From NCBI RefSeq assembly GCF_020991415.1, contig NZ_JAJMOY010000002.1, positions 372,001 to 436,000 of the forward strand: 64,000 bases of DNA. Direction: 5' to 3'. Both the position numbers and the translations under genes were made by a program. The notes below the pieces were generated by a model that worked only from the letters and a program-made list of their open reading frames with translations, was not told where the DNA came from and did no database searches. Below, in pieces: positions 16,412 to 25,479 of this stretch (position 1 is its first letter; each line of letters begins with the position of its first letter). The DNA is from Flavobacterium sp. ENC (GTDB lineage Bacteria; Bacteroidota; Bacteroidia; Flavobacteriales; Flavobacteriaceae).

Positions 16412-18916
16412 TTACTGATTATTGGTTATGGAAAAATGAAACGGCTCTTCGTTTTCCCAATCGGATAAATTGTTGTTGTATTGATTTTCGGTTGTTTCAT
16501 TTCCTGTATAAAAAGAAAGCACCACAGGAATGTAGGTCTTGCCGTCTATCAGCGCATTACCGAAATTATCTGTCGTAGTCGGGTCAATTACGGCCTCGTA
16601 GGTCAGTGAATTTTTAGAAACCGGACCTGCTGCAGTATAATTGCCTGAAGAAACATTCTCTGCCAGTTTCAGATTGAAGAAAAAGCCTTTTTTGTTTTTT
16701 ATCTTAGGCAGTTTTTTAGCGACCATTTTTTCAAAAGAAAGATACAACTGATCCAGTTTCGTAGTCACGATTAACAATTTCGAATTGATTTCGGTCTGAA
16801 TCTGAGTATAATTATTTAAAATCTGATTGTGTTCCTCATTCAGTGCTTTAATTAAGTCCTTATCCTTAACCGGATCAAGATTTTTAATCTTTTTGTTGAA
16901 CTCCTCGTTTAACTGAATGATTTTTGCTTTTACGGCCGCTAAGTCCCCTTTGTACTGGTCAATATCATTTTTGGAGTACTGGATTTCTTTCTTAATGACA
17001 GATACCTCTATAGTTTCTTCAAAATAATCCAGTTCATTGCTGGTAAAAAGGTCTTCATTATACGACAAGTACATACATCTGTATTCGGTATGTTTATGAT
17101 CGGTCTCGTCTACGGTAAAGGTAATGGCATAAGGCGACAACACCGGCAAATCAGGATGGATATGGATGTTTTTTGCCGGTTCTTTTTCTATGGCAATATC
17201 CGTTACGGCTTTTAGTGTATTTTTTAAGCTAAAAGTTTCCGATGGAGCTGACAGAAAATCATCGTATGTATTGATTCCTTTTTTGTAATCATCCGTAAAT
17301 ATGGTCAGCAGAAAAATCACGTACTTTTCGCCTAACGCAAGCATCTCATTATCTGAATCTACCAAATCAATAGTCTGGATGTTTTTGAATCCTTCTTTTT
17401 TGGAGCTTGCAACCAGTTGTCCGGCAGTTTCGACTGCTTTTTGGTCATTTTCAGCCTGTGTTTCAGCATTCGTCAGGTCCGTTTTGGCATGTGCTGCATT
17501 GGCTGTGGCAATTTTCAGGCTATCGGCAGCAACTTTTGCCGCGTCAAATACTTTGGTTTCATTTAGCTTTGCATTTTCAAGTGTCTGCTCTAAAGTGCTC
17601 AAAGCTTTGGAGGCCTGTGTGGCTGCTTTCGCAAGATCGGTGTTTTTCGGATCCTTTTTGGCCGCTTCAGCCGTATGACCCGCTTTTTCTTTGGCCTGAG
17701 GCAGTTCTTTTGTTAATTTGGCAATTTCGTCTTTTCCGTCCAGGACAACTTGGTCTGCATCCTGTTTTTCCTTAGTAGCGGTTTGTAAAGCAGCATTGGC
17801 ATCACGCAGTTGATCTTTGGCCTGAAGGACTTTTTCTTTAGACAGTTTTGCCGTATTCAGCGCAGTAAAATAAGAATTTGAATTATCAACAGCAGCAGTA
17901 AGCGCTTTCGCCGGATCTGTATCTGAAGGCGAGCTAAGTGCCGGAATAAGCTGAACGTATTGCAGCGAATTTCCCATTGCCTCTTCTGCCGTCAGTGCTG
18001 AAAAAGTCGATTTTTTACTGTCCTTTACCAGGAAAAGATTATAGCTTTTTACCGGATTGTCCAAGCCAGGAGCGGAAGTGTTTTGCCCTTTTTCATTGCT
18101 TTTAAACGGCGGTTTGTAAAAGTCGAAAGAGACATTGTACGAGCCGTCGAAAACTTCCGGTACATGTACTTTTAAGTTATAGTTCAGGCTTTTGTTGTTG
18201 AGGTTGTAGGCCACTTTTGCAGCTTCCAGTTCCACCTTATTCGATTCGATAGCACCCTGCGCATTTTTCGTCACGACACTTGCTGCTGCTTTGGCATCAT
18301 TTTCGGCGGCCACAACGGCTGCTGTAGCTGTAAAATCGGCGGTTGCCACCTTCAGTAAATTGTCTACCGAAGCGTCTGTAGCTTTGGCTTTGTCTTCTAC
18401 GGTAGAAGAGGCCACTTCGGCAATAGAAGCAGAGGTTTCCATGGCATGCTGGGAGGCTACTTCTGCCAGATAGGCTGTGGTATTCATCAGCGTATACGCC
18501 TCAAAACTTTGCTGATAAATCTGCGTACCGTAGTCGGCGGCATTTACAATACTAAAAATGCTTCCCATATCGCTTGCCAGTCGTACGATAGCATTGGCCG
18601 CAATCTGAATGTTAGAAGCACTCACGGCGACATTGGTTACCGATTGTGCCGTGTAGCTGTTTTGCTGGCCGGCCGACAATACAATATTGGTAGAAATATT
18701 TTTGCTTTCAGTAGCCTGCTTTTTAACTTTTTGCGACTGATTGTATTTTTTTGCTGCCGTAACAGACTTGTCGTTGGTCACTATTTCAGCGCCTTCGGCA
18801 TAATAAAGTGTAAACATGGAAGAATTCAATTGGGAGTCCAATTTTTTCTTATTCGATTCCTGGCTTTCTAATGAGGCCAATACACTGGAATGTAGATTTT
18901 CACTGTAGCTGTTCAT
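16412..18916 (-). CDS. Large Ala-rich coiled-coil eCIS protein
   Basis: This is an 834-aa protein. The first ~230 residues and about 350-520 are Ala/Lys/Glu/Asp-rich coiled coil ('AAKVAADSLKIATANAAHAK'-type sequence), with a second coiled coil at about 650-740. β-rich parts lie between them ('HVPEVFDGSYNVSFDFYKPP', 'HIHPDLPVLSPYAITFTVDE') and at the C-terminus ('LIDGKTYIPVVLSFYTGNET'). The rod-and-globule plan fits a fibre or particle-anchoring protein. It follows the tape-measure gene with a 76-bp gap. I see no clear relation to Afp13, which has adenovirus-fibre-like shaft repeats. Confidence 0.65.
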   Translation of the reverse strand: MNSYSENLHSSVLASLESQESNKKKLDSQLNSSMFTLYYAEGAEIVTNDKSVTAAKKYNQSQKVKKQATESKNISTNIVLSAGQQNSYTAQSVTNVAVSASNIQIAANAIVRLASDMGSIFSIVNAADYGTQIYQQSFEAYTLMNTTAYLAEVASQHAMETSASIAEVASSTVEDKAKATDASVDNLLKVATADFTATAAVVAAENDAKAAASVVTKNAQGAIESNKVELEAAKVAYNLNNKSLNYNLKVHVPEVFDGSYNVSFDFYKPPFKSNEKGQNTSAPGLDNPVKSYNLFLVKDSKKSTFSALTAEEAMGNSLQYVQLIPALSSPSDTDPAKALTAAVDNSNSYFTALNTAKLSKEKVLQAKDQLRDANAALQTATKEKQDADQVVLDGKDEIAKLTKELPQAKEKAGHTAEAAKKDPKNTDLAKAATQASKALSTLEQTLENAKLNETKVFDAAKVAADSLKIATANAAHAKTDLTNAETQAENDQKAVETAGQLVASSKKEGFKNIQTIDLVDSDNEMLALGEKYVIFLLTIFTDDYKKGINTYDDFLSAPSETFSLKNTLKAVTDIAIEKEPAKNIHIHPDLPVLSPYAITFTVDETDHKHTEYRCMYLSYNEDLFTSNELDYFEETIEVSVIKKEIQYSKNDIDQYKGDLAAVKAKIIQLNEEFNKKIKNLDPVKDKDLIKALNEEHNQILNNYTQIQTEINSKLLIVTTKLDQLYLSFEKMVAKKLPKIKNKKGFFFNLKLAENVSSGNYTAAGPVSKNSLTYEAVIDPTTTDNFGNALIDGKTYIPVVLSFYTGNETTENQYNNNLSDWENEEPFHFSITNNQ

Positions 18917-18992
18917 AATTGTTCTTTTAGTTGATTAATTTTTATTTTCAAGGGTCGGTTTATTATTGTTCTTATTTTTAAATCAGGATGGG

Positions 18993-21900
18993 CTAATACG
19001 GCCAGTTGACGTGCAGCGGTTTATCCATCCACGGGTATTTCATGATCGAAAAAGCAAAGGGAGATTTGTTGATCAGGACATCGTAGGGTTTCTTGTCTAC
19101 GGTAAGTTCCCATCGGTCTTCCATCTCAAATAAAGTTCCTTCACGCACCAGCCAGTTGCCTCTGAAACCGGTCACCGAACATTCTCCAATGGCATCCCAG
19201 TACGAAATAGCCGCCTGTATCAGGCCATTTATCAATTGGGTATTCGCTTCCGTAATTTCAATTTCATCCGGAACGGTGTGCAGCATCGATAACCCGCATA
19301 GTACTTTGTTCAGCGGTAAATAGGTTTCTTCCGTTTCCGTTAATCCGGTCACTACATATTGCAAATACTGAACGGCACTAATCTGATTTTCAATACTCGT
19401 AAATTCGTTATCCTTTACCAGTCCAAGGCGTTCAAAAAGCATTACGATATAGTCGTTTAAGAGTACGATTCCGGCATTTCGGACTGTAATCCCTTCTTTT
19501 ACCGGTGTCTTTGGATGTTGCTGCATTTTTAATTTTTCGATTTTTGAAAGTGTTGCTTTTTTTTGTACCGTCTGAACGGTTTTTTTTTCGGCCTGAATGA
19601 CTTCTCTGAAACTAAGCTGCAAAGAAGGTGGAAACTGATACAGCTGCTTTTCGATATCCGCAAGGAAGCTTTTTTTGGCAATTCCTTTTTTGGTGACCAC
19701 CTCCCAGATCAGTTCGTTCCAGATTTTATCAATAGAAATAAGGCTCCAGTTGTCGTGTGCTGCAGCATTCAGCAGTTTTTTCAGCAAAAGGCTCTGCATG
19801 TCTTTTGCTGCGATGCCGCGAATGGTAATGGCACCCAGTACATGATAGAATTTCTCCAGAATTCTCAGGTACGATTCTTTGTTTTGGTCTACTTGAATGA
19901 CCGCCTCACTTAAAATCCTGAAACTGATCGTTCGGCTCAGCCAGTCGGTTTGTGCTTCGGAAAGGAATTCTTTTTTGATTATTTTAAAGAATAGTTGGGG
20001 CGCACTGCGGATCATTTCATTCAGTACCTCTTTAATTTCGAATGTCCCGGAAATTGTAAAACCGGCTGGAATCTGTCTTTCGACAATGACTTGTAAACAC
20101 CAGTCGTATTTTTCTTTTTCAGAAAGTTTTCGTCCGTTAAAGAGCAGGACATTTCCCGGAGTTGTTACTCTTTCTAATAGTCCCTGATCCGCAGGCAAAT
20201 CTTCTTCGGGACTAACAGGAATGTTATTTTCTGTGAAAGAATAACGGGCTGCTGGTATGTTAAAAGTGTCGGTATCCATCGTATTTGTTTTGTTATCGAA
20301 TATGCTGTTTTGACGAAGAACCCTTTGTTTTGCATAAACCGTAAAAGCTTTTTGCAGCATTTTCCCAAACAGGACTTCATTTCCTTTATAAGCCGAATAG
20401 TTCAGAAGGGTTTGCCAGAACAATTCCTTCAGTTCATGGCTGATTTCATTTTTCGGAAGCGCTTTCGATTGTTTAACCAGTTCAGCAGCGCTGTTTTTAA
20501 TCCAGTTATTTTTCAGGAATATTCCGTTTTTTATAAAATAGGAAATGATGTCCTGAGCCTGTTTTTTGTCCTGTTTTCGCAACTGGGTGAATGCAGTATC
20601 ATTGAAATTGGAAACCAGTAAATGCGACAGCTCCGCCTGAGCTTCGGGAGATGTACTCTGAAGCAGCAGGGCAAGCGCCACAATATCAATAGTACTGTTG
20701 TTTTTTAATTGGTTCAGGAAGGTTTTTTTAGTGGTAATACCAAATGATCTGACCCTTCCGGACTGCAATAATTTAGCAATGAACAGCATGTAATCCTTAC
20801 GTTTCGTATTCGTTACTTTTTTCGCTAAGGAAATAAGCACCGTTTCCAGAAACAAAGAAAGGTCATGTTCCGGATGCAGCAGTATTTCCTGTACGCTTAT
20901 CAGCAGCAAATCTTCGGTAAGAAGCTCTTTCGGAAATTCATATTTTTCTTTTGCATTTAAAATTTCATATACAATTTGTATGGTCTGCACGAGTTCCGTT
21001 TTTTTATAACCGGTCTTTTTGATCAGTACCTGCAATACGTCACGGTTCATGACTAACGGAAGTATTTTTTTGATAAAACCGTTATTTCCATAAGACAGGA
21101 AAACTTCAAAAGCCATTTTCGGATGCAGGGAAATAGTGCTGGTCAGTGCGTTTTGCAAGTCGGAAAAAACCTTGTTCTTCGCCGATTTTTTTTGCAGCTG
21201 TACTTCCAGTTTCGACAGCAGGTTCCTGAAATGTCGGGCCGGGTAATCTGAATTGGTTCGGGCGATTTCATTGCAGTAGGCCGTACTCAGCTGGTTGTAA
21301 ATAACGGCTGAGCTCGTTGTTTTTAATGACGCGGGAATTTGTGCCGTTGTAAAGGCTTCCAGCAATTCTTCGGTATTCAGATGGTTCTTTTTGCTTAACT
21401 CTTTTATGCAATGCAGCAGAAAAACGGCAGCATCGGCACTTTTATTCCGGATCAGAAAGGCAATTCCGATTTGCCAAAGCAGTCTGCTGTTTGTTTTCAG
21501 TTTGAGCCTGCTGCTTAACGTATTCAGGTAGCGTATCGTATCACTGTTCAGTGAAGACGGGCTGCTGTCGAGTTTTGAAAACACTATTTGTAAAGCCGTT
21601 TCCTCTAAATCCGCGATTACGGACATCAAAGCCTCTTCGGCAGCGAAAATCCTTTTTATCAGCGTGCTGAGTTTGGCGCTGTTCTGATTGTTCAGTGCCG
21701 CCATCAATTCATTCAGGATATCTTTCTCCGATTTCGATTTTCGCGATTTTTTATCCGTCAGCAATTGTTCGAAAAGAACCCAGTAGTCAGTGCTTTTTTC
21801 AGATTGGTAAGGTGCTTTTTTTTGAGTTTCGTACTCCTGGGTCAGTGTTTTCAGGGAGAAAATAAAATCGTTATGTTCGGTAGTCTTGTCAGACAGTTTA

Positions 21901-22715
21901 ATGATGGTATTTTCGATTAACAGAATAAGCTCCGGGTACGAAATATTGTAATGATTGGCCATTTGCAGGATACTGCTTTTAATAAAAGCGATCTTATTAA
22001 AAAGCGTTCCGCGTTCCAGCAGCAAAAAGTTCAGAATAAAGAAATACAGGTTCTTTTTGAAACTGGCCGTACTGGTCTGAACAATAGTTTCCTTGACCTG
22101 AAGGTTCGTCATGATCGAGGAAAATTCGATAATAGAACCGCTGTTATTTGGTTCAAGTGCGGCGATTATTTTGTTGACATTTTTGGCGTCAAACTGCCAT
22201 GAAATTCTTTTGCGTACTTCTTCGTGCGTTAATCCGGTTTGTTTGATAATCGCAACAATTTCGGCCGGATGATGCTGCAGCAGCTCTGCCATAATCTGAT
22301 TCGCAGAGCCTTCTTTATTTTGAAAATTCCATGGCAGATAGCCTTTCAGTAAAAACACAGTAAGGTTTTCGAGCATCGATTTTTCCTTATTGTATACAGA
22401 AATCAGGTTTTGTTTCTGATTGTTCTGGTTGATGATCAGTTCGGCTATTTTTTCCCGCAGCAGACTGCGGATCTTAACGCCCAGATCGAATTCAAGATCA
22501 TTGTAGTCGCAGGCACCAAGATCTAATTCCAAAGACTGAATTCTCCAGCTCTGTTCGGGCGGACAAAGTTCATTGAATACGCTGGTCACTTCCCCCGGCA
22601 ACGCAATTTTGCTCCAGGTACTCAGGCGTTCCTGAAGGCGGTATCCTTCTGCCCGGGTATCAAAAGTAGTATCCCACTTCAGACGTGCTACAATATGGCT
22701 GTTAATGGGTTCCAT
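18993..22715 (-). CDS. Contractile injection system tape-measure protein (Afp14/Pvc14-like)
   Basis: This is a 1240-aa protein. The N-terminus ('ARLKWDTTFDTRAEGYRLQERLS', 'CPPEQSWRIQSLELDLGACD') and the pattern of a short β-region followed by about a thousand residues of α-helix match the CIS tape-measure family. The C-terminus has conserved blocks ('AGIVLLNDYIVMLFERLGLV', 'WLVREGTLFEMEDRWELTVD'). It sets tube length during assembly and is the longest helical protein of the locus. Its start overlaps the upstream baseplate gene by 14 bp, indicating coupled translation. Confidence 0.85.
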   Translation of the reverse strand: MEPINSHIVARLKWDTTFDTRAEGYRLQERLSTWSKIALPGEVTSVFNELCPPEQSWRIQSLELDLGACDYNDLEFDLGVKIRSLLREKIAELIINQNNQKQNLISVYNKEKSMLENLTVFLLKGYLPWNFQNKEGSANQIMAELLQHHPAEIVAIIKQTGLTHEEVRKRISWQFDAKNVNKIIAALEPNNSGSIIEFSSIMTNLQVKETIVQTSTASFKKNLYFFILNFLLLERGTLFNKIAFIKSSILQMANHYNISYPELILLIENTIIKLSDKTTEHNDFIFSLKTLTQEYETQKKAPYQSEKSTDYWVLFEQLLTDKKSRKSKSEKDILNELMAALNNQNSAKLSTLIKRIFAAEEALMSVIADLEETALQIVFSKLDSSPSSLNSDTIRYLNTLSSRLKLKTNSRLLWQIGIAFLIRNKSADAAVFLLHCIKELSKKNHLNTEELLEAFTTAQIPASLKTTSSAVIYNQLSTAYCNEIARTNSDYPARHFRNLLSKLEVQLQKKSAKNKVFSDLQNALTSTISLHPKMAFEVFLSYGNNGFIKKILPLVMNRDVLQVLIKKTGYKKTELVQTIQIVYEILNAKEKYEFPKELLTEDLLLISVQEILLHPEHDLSLFLETVLISLAKKVTNTKRKDYMLFIAKLLQSGRVRSFGITTKKTFLNQLKNNSTIDIVALALLLQSTSPEAQAELSHLLVSNFNDTAFTQLRKQDKKQAQDIISYFIKNGIFLKNNWIKNSAAELVKQSKALPKNEISHELKELFWQTLLNYSAYKGNEVLFGKMLQKAFTVYAKQRVLRQNSIFDNKTNTMDTDTFNIPAARYSFTENNIPVSPEEDLPADQGLLERVTTPGNVLLFNGRKLSEKEKYDWCLQVIVERQIPAGFTISGTFEIKEVLNEMIRSAPQLFFKIIKKEFLSEAQTDWLSRTISFRILSEAVIQVDQNKESYLRILEKFYHVLGAITIRGIAAKDMQSLLLKKLLNAAAHDNWSLISIDKIWNELIWEVVTKKGIAKKSFLADIEKQLYQFPPSLQLSFREVIQAEKKTVQTVQKKATLSKIEKLKMQQHPKTPVKEGITVRNAGIVLLNDYIVMLFERLGLVKDNEFTSIENQISAVQYLQYVVTGLTETEETYLPLNKVLCGLSMLHTVPDEIEITEANTQLINGLIQAAISYWDAIGECSVTGFRGNWLVREGTLFEMEDRWELTVDKKPYDVLINKSPFAFSIMKYPWMDKPLHVNWPY

Positions 22716-25473
22716 TTCTTGTTTCTAAAATTGAGGTTAAACTACTAATCAGGTTCAGGGCAGCCGTAACCGGATTTAGGACTGCGGCCGGGGCTTTAAG
22801 GGCTGTGGCTGTATCTCCCGAAGCTGGCTGCACCGGAAGTAATTTGTCTTTGTACCGCAAACTTTCATACCAGTACATATAATCGGGAATAAAAGTCTCC
22901 AATTCCTGAGTGCTTAAAAAAAGGCATTCATAACTTACGTTAAAAGGAAGGTTCAGTTTCAGAAATTGTTTCAGTCGTTTCTTGAATTCCGGGGTCTGCA
23001 GCGATGGAATAAAATCAGGGAATACTAATAAAATGCTTTTTTTGAATACTTTAGAAGCTATCGTGATTTTTTCATTGCCCGAAGAAACCGTAATACGGAA
23101 CGAATAATTCGAAGCAGCCGTTTTTACATAATCATTTAGGCTTTCTGTCGCGATATTGCCTGCCGTAACCGCATATCTGGTGCCGGAAAACAGCAGATAA
23201 CCGTTCTGCAAATCCGTGTCCAGAGTTGTTTCGTCGGTGGCGTTTAAAACATAATTCAGGTTGCTGACCGTTTCAAAACTAATAGTGTTAATCGTATAAT
23301 ACGCCTGGTTTACGGCATTCGGTTTTACGATTTCAAGAGTAAAGTTTAAAGGTTTCAAGAGTAAAACCGTTTCCAGCAAAAGACTTCCGTGCCTGTTTTC
23401 GCTAAACCACAAAGCTTTCTGAATGGTTTTATAAATAGTGGTGTTGAACAGATTTTCGATATTGCTTTTTTGATTGTCCAGTCCGGCCGAGATAAAATTT
23501 TTGTAGCTGTTCTTAAGCCCGAACAATAAATTCAGTTTCAGTTCCAATGCCGAAAAATTATTGAAGTCGTGCTGGTTTAGCTTCTCCTTTTTGTTGATTT
23601 GTTCTGATTTGAATATAAAATCGGTGGTATTTTCGTTTATCGCTCCAAACAGGCTGTCGCTAATTTTCGGAAGGCTCACCTCTAGGTTTCCGTCAGTGGT
23701 AGCGGCTATTTTTTTAGCTGCCAGAAAATTGTAGGCCTTTTGTCTGTTGTAGGACAACAATCCGAGGTTTTGCAAATACAGGCTTTTTAAAATAATCCGG
23801 TCTTTTCTTTTGTCTCCGGTATACACAGTGTCGTGTATAATTGCATCAATCAGTTTTGGGGATTCCCCATGTCTGGCCAGCAGGTGATCCAGCAGATTGT
23901 TTCTTCGGTCGAGGTTCGTTTTTTCCCCTTCCATGATTTGCATTAAACCAAAAATATACGGATTGTACGGATCCTGCTGGTATTCGAACCAGCTTTTTTC
24001 CAGTTGTTCCGCGGGGGATTCGTTGCCGTAACTGTAATTAAAAGCCCTATTGTCTTTCAGCAAAGGCTTAATGTGAGGCACGGTATACAGCGACTGATAA
24101 AAGTAACTTGGTGAGAACATTTTATAAGGCACCGGGTATTCCAGATGTTTTTGCTGGTATTTATCTTTTACGGCATAAAAAGTTTCTTCATCGGAAGGAG
24201 CGCCGCAAAGGGAATTTTTAAAAGAAAACAGCTGGGAAACATTCGCCAGTTGCGAAAACTGGTTGGCCAGTATCTGATCAAAGAGGGTCAGATAGCCTTT
24301 TAGCTGACGTGCCTGTGCCACCTGAACGGGTTGCGAGGCATTTTCCAGCGTATCATCGCCAATGCCGTACTGATGCGGAAATGTATTTTGAATGGAGTAG
24401 TAGCTGTTGATGTCCCTAAAACTGCTTTTTGGCGTTTTTGGACGGGTTGTAACATTGATGCAGGCCAGAGTTTCATTAAAATGATCCATATTGCTGCGTA
24501 AAGCTCCGAAAGTATCGGCCGGTAACTCTTTTCCGTTCGCATTTAAGCTCAGTTTTTGGTTTTGAAAAGAAGCCATCACATCAATAGCCAGGATTTCGCT
24601 TATTTGGGACTGAAGCACCGCAACCGGCATCTGATTCTGATACAGCTGCACGCCCGATACTGAGGCAACACCTTTGACAGCGGCTATGATGGGTACTAAA
24701 TCGATTCCTTGTACGGTATCTTTTTTATCGGTTAGGGAATCGGTTAAAATCCAGCCGTTTGCCAGTTGTGGACCGTCATAAATCTCTTCGGCTGTGTAGC
24801 CGTTTTGTTTTAAGGTATCGTAACCTGACTGCGTTATTTTCGAAAATATATAAGAACGGATACTGGTTTGCAATTCCTGTAAAACAGTAGAGGGGTCGGC
24901 ATCTTTTTCAAGTACAATTTTGGTATCAATCCAGCAATCTACCGGAAGCAAAGCGATTGGAGTATTGAAAATTTCCCCCAGATTACGGCTTTTGTTCAAG
25001 AGGTAATAGGCCGATTTGCAAAGCCCTGAAATTTCAGCCGGATCCGTAATTGCCGGATCTATATACAGATAAACCTGATACACCTTATTAAAAGGGAAAA
25101 CATTATCGCTGTAACAAAGGATCATAACATTGTCGATATTATCAACGCCATCGATCAGGTATTTTTTATAATCATCGACAGTATAAGGGGCAGTCGTGAG
25201 GATTTCATAAGGCTGATAGAACTGGTCTTCCATTTCCATCTTGCCGTCAGGACCGGTCAGGATGTCCGCAACACTAAAATCGGTACAATAGCCCAGTTCG
25301 GTCAACGCATAACAGAACTGGTCCAAAATCGTCATTCCGGGATCACTCGGGTTGAAGTTCGTCCATTCGCTGCCGATATGTTTTTGCACATAATCCATCG
25401 CCTCTCCCTTCAGGAAAGTAAAATCCTGGGAAGGAGGAAGCTGTTTTTTGGTGATGTGATTAGCGTTATCCAT
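22702..25473 (-). CDS. Baseplate wedge protein (Afp12/Pvc12-like)
   Basis: This is a 923-aa protein. The N-terminal 'GSEWTNFNPSDPGMTILDQFCYALTELGYCTDF' is a typical opening of baseplate proteins in Afp-type systems (read in two blocks around residue 35-65). It lies between the gp6-like baseplate gene and the tape measure, the standard Afp12 position. It would form part of the wedge ring that triggers sheath contraction. It starts 6 bp after the upstream gene and overlaps the tape-measure gene by 14 bp. A Pro/Ala-rich segment near the C-terminus (LPVQPASGDTATALKAPAA) may be a flexible tail. Confidence 0.8.
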   Translation of the reverse strand: MDNANHITKKQLPPSQDFTFLKGEAMDYVQKHIGSEWTNFNPSDPGMTILDQFCYALTELGYCTDFSVADILTGPDGKMEMEDQFYQPYEILTTAPYTVDDYKKYLIDGVDNIDNVMILCYSDNVFPFNKVYQVYLYIDPAITDPAEISGLCKSAYYLLNKSRNLGEIFNTPIALLPVDCWIDTKIVLEKDADPSTVLQELQTSIRSYIFSKITQSGYDTLKQNGYTAEEIYDGPQLANGWILTDSLTDKKDTVQGIDLVPIIAAVKGVASVSGVQLYQNQMPVAVLQSQISEILAIDVMASFQNQKLSLNANGKELPADTFGALRSNMDHFNETLACINVTTRPKTPKSSFRDINSYYSIQNTFPHQYGIGDDTLENASQPVQVAQARQLKGYLTLFDQILANQFSQLANVSQLFSFKNSLCGAPSDEETFYAVKDKYQQKHLEYPVPYKMFSPSYFYQSLYTVPHIKPLLKDNRAFNYSYGNESPAEQLEKSWFEYQQDPYNPYIFGLMQIMEGEKTNLDRRNNLLDHLLARHGESPKLIDAIIHDTVYTGDKRKDRIILKSLYLQNLGLLSYNRQKAYNFLAAKKIAATTDGNLEVSLPKISDSLFGAINENTTDFIFKSEQINKKEKLNQHDFNNFSALELKLNLLFGLKNSYKNFISAGLDNQKSNIENLFNTTIYKTIQKALWFSENRHGSLLLETVLLLKPLNFTLEIVKPNAVNQAYYTINTISFETVSNLNYVLNATDETTLDTDLQNGYLLFSGTRYAVTAGNIATESLNDYVKTAASNYSFRITVSSGNEKITIASKVFKKSILLVFPDFIPSLQTPEFKKRLKQFLKLNLPFNVSYECLFLSTQELETFIPDYMYWYESLRYKDKLLPVQPASGDTATALKAPAAVLNPVTAALNLISSLTSILETRNGTH

Positions 25474-25479
25474 GGTGAT

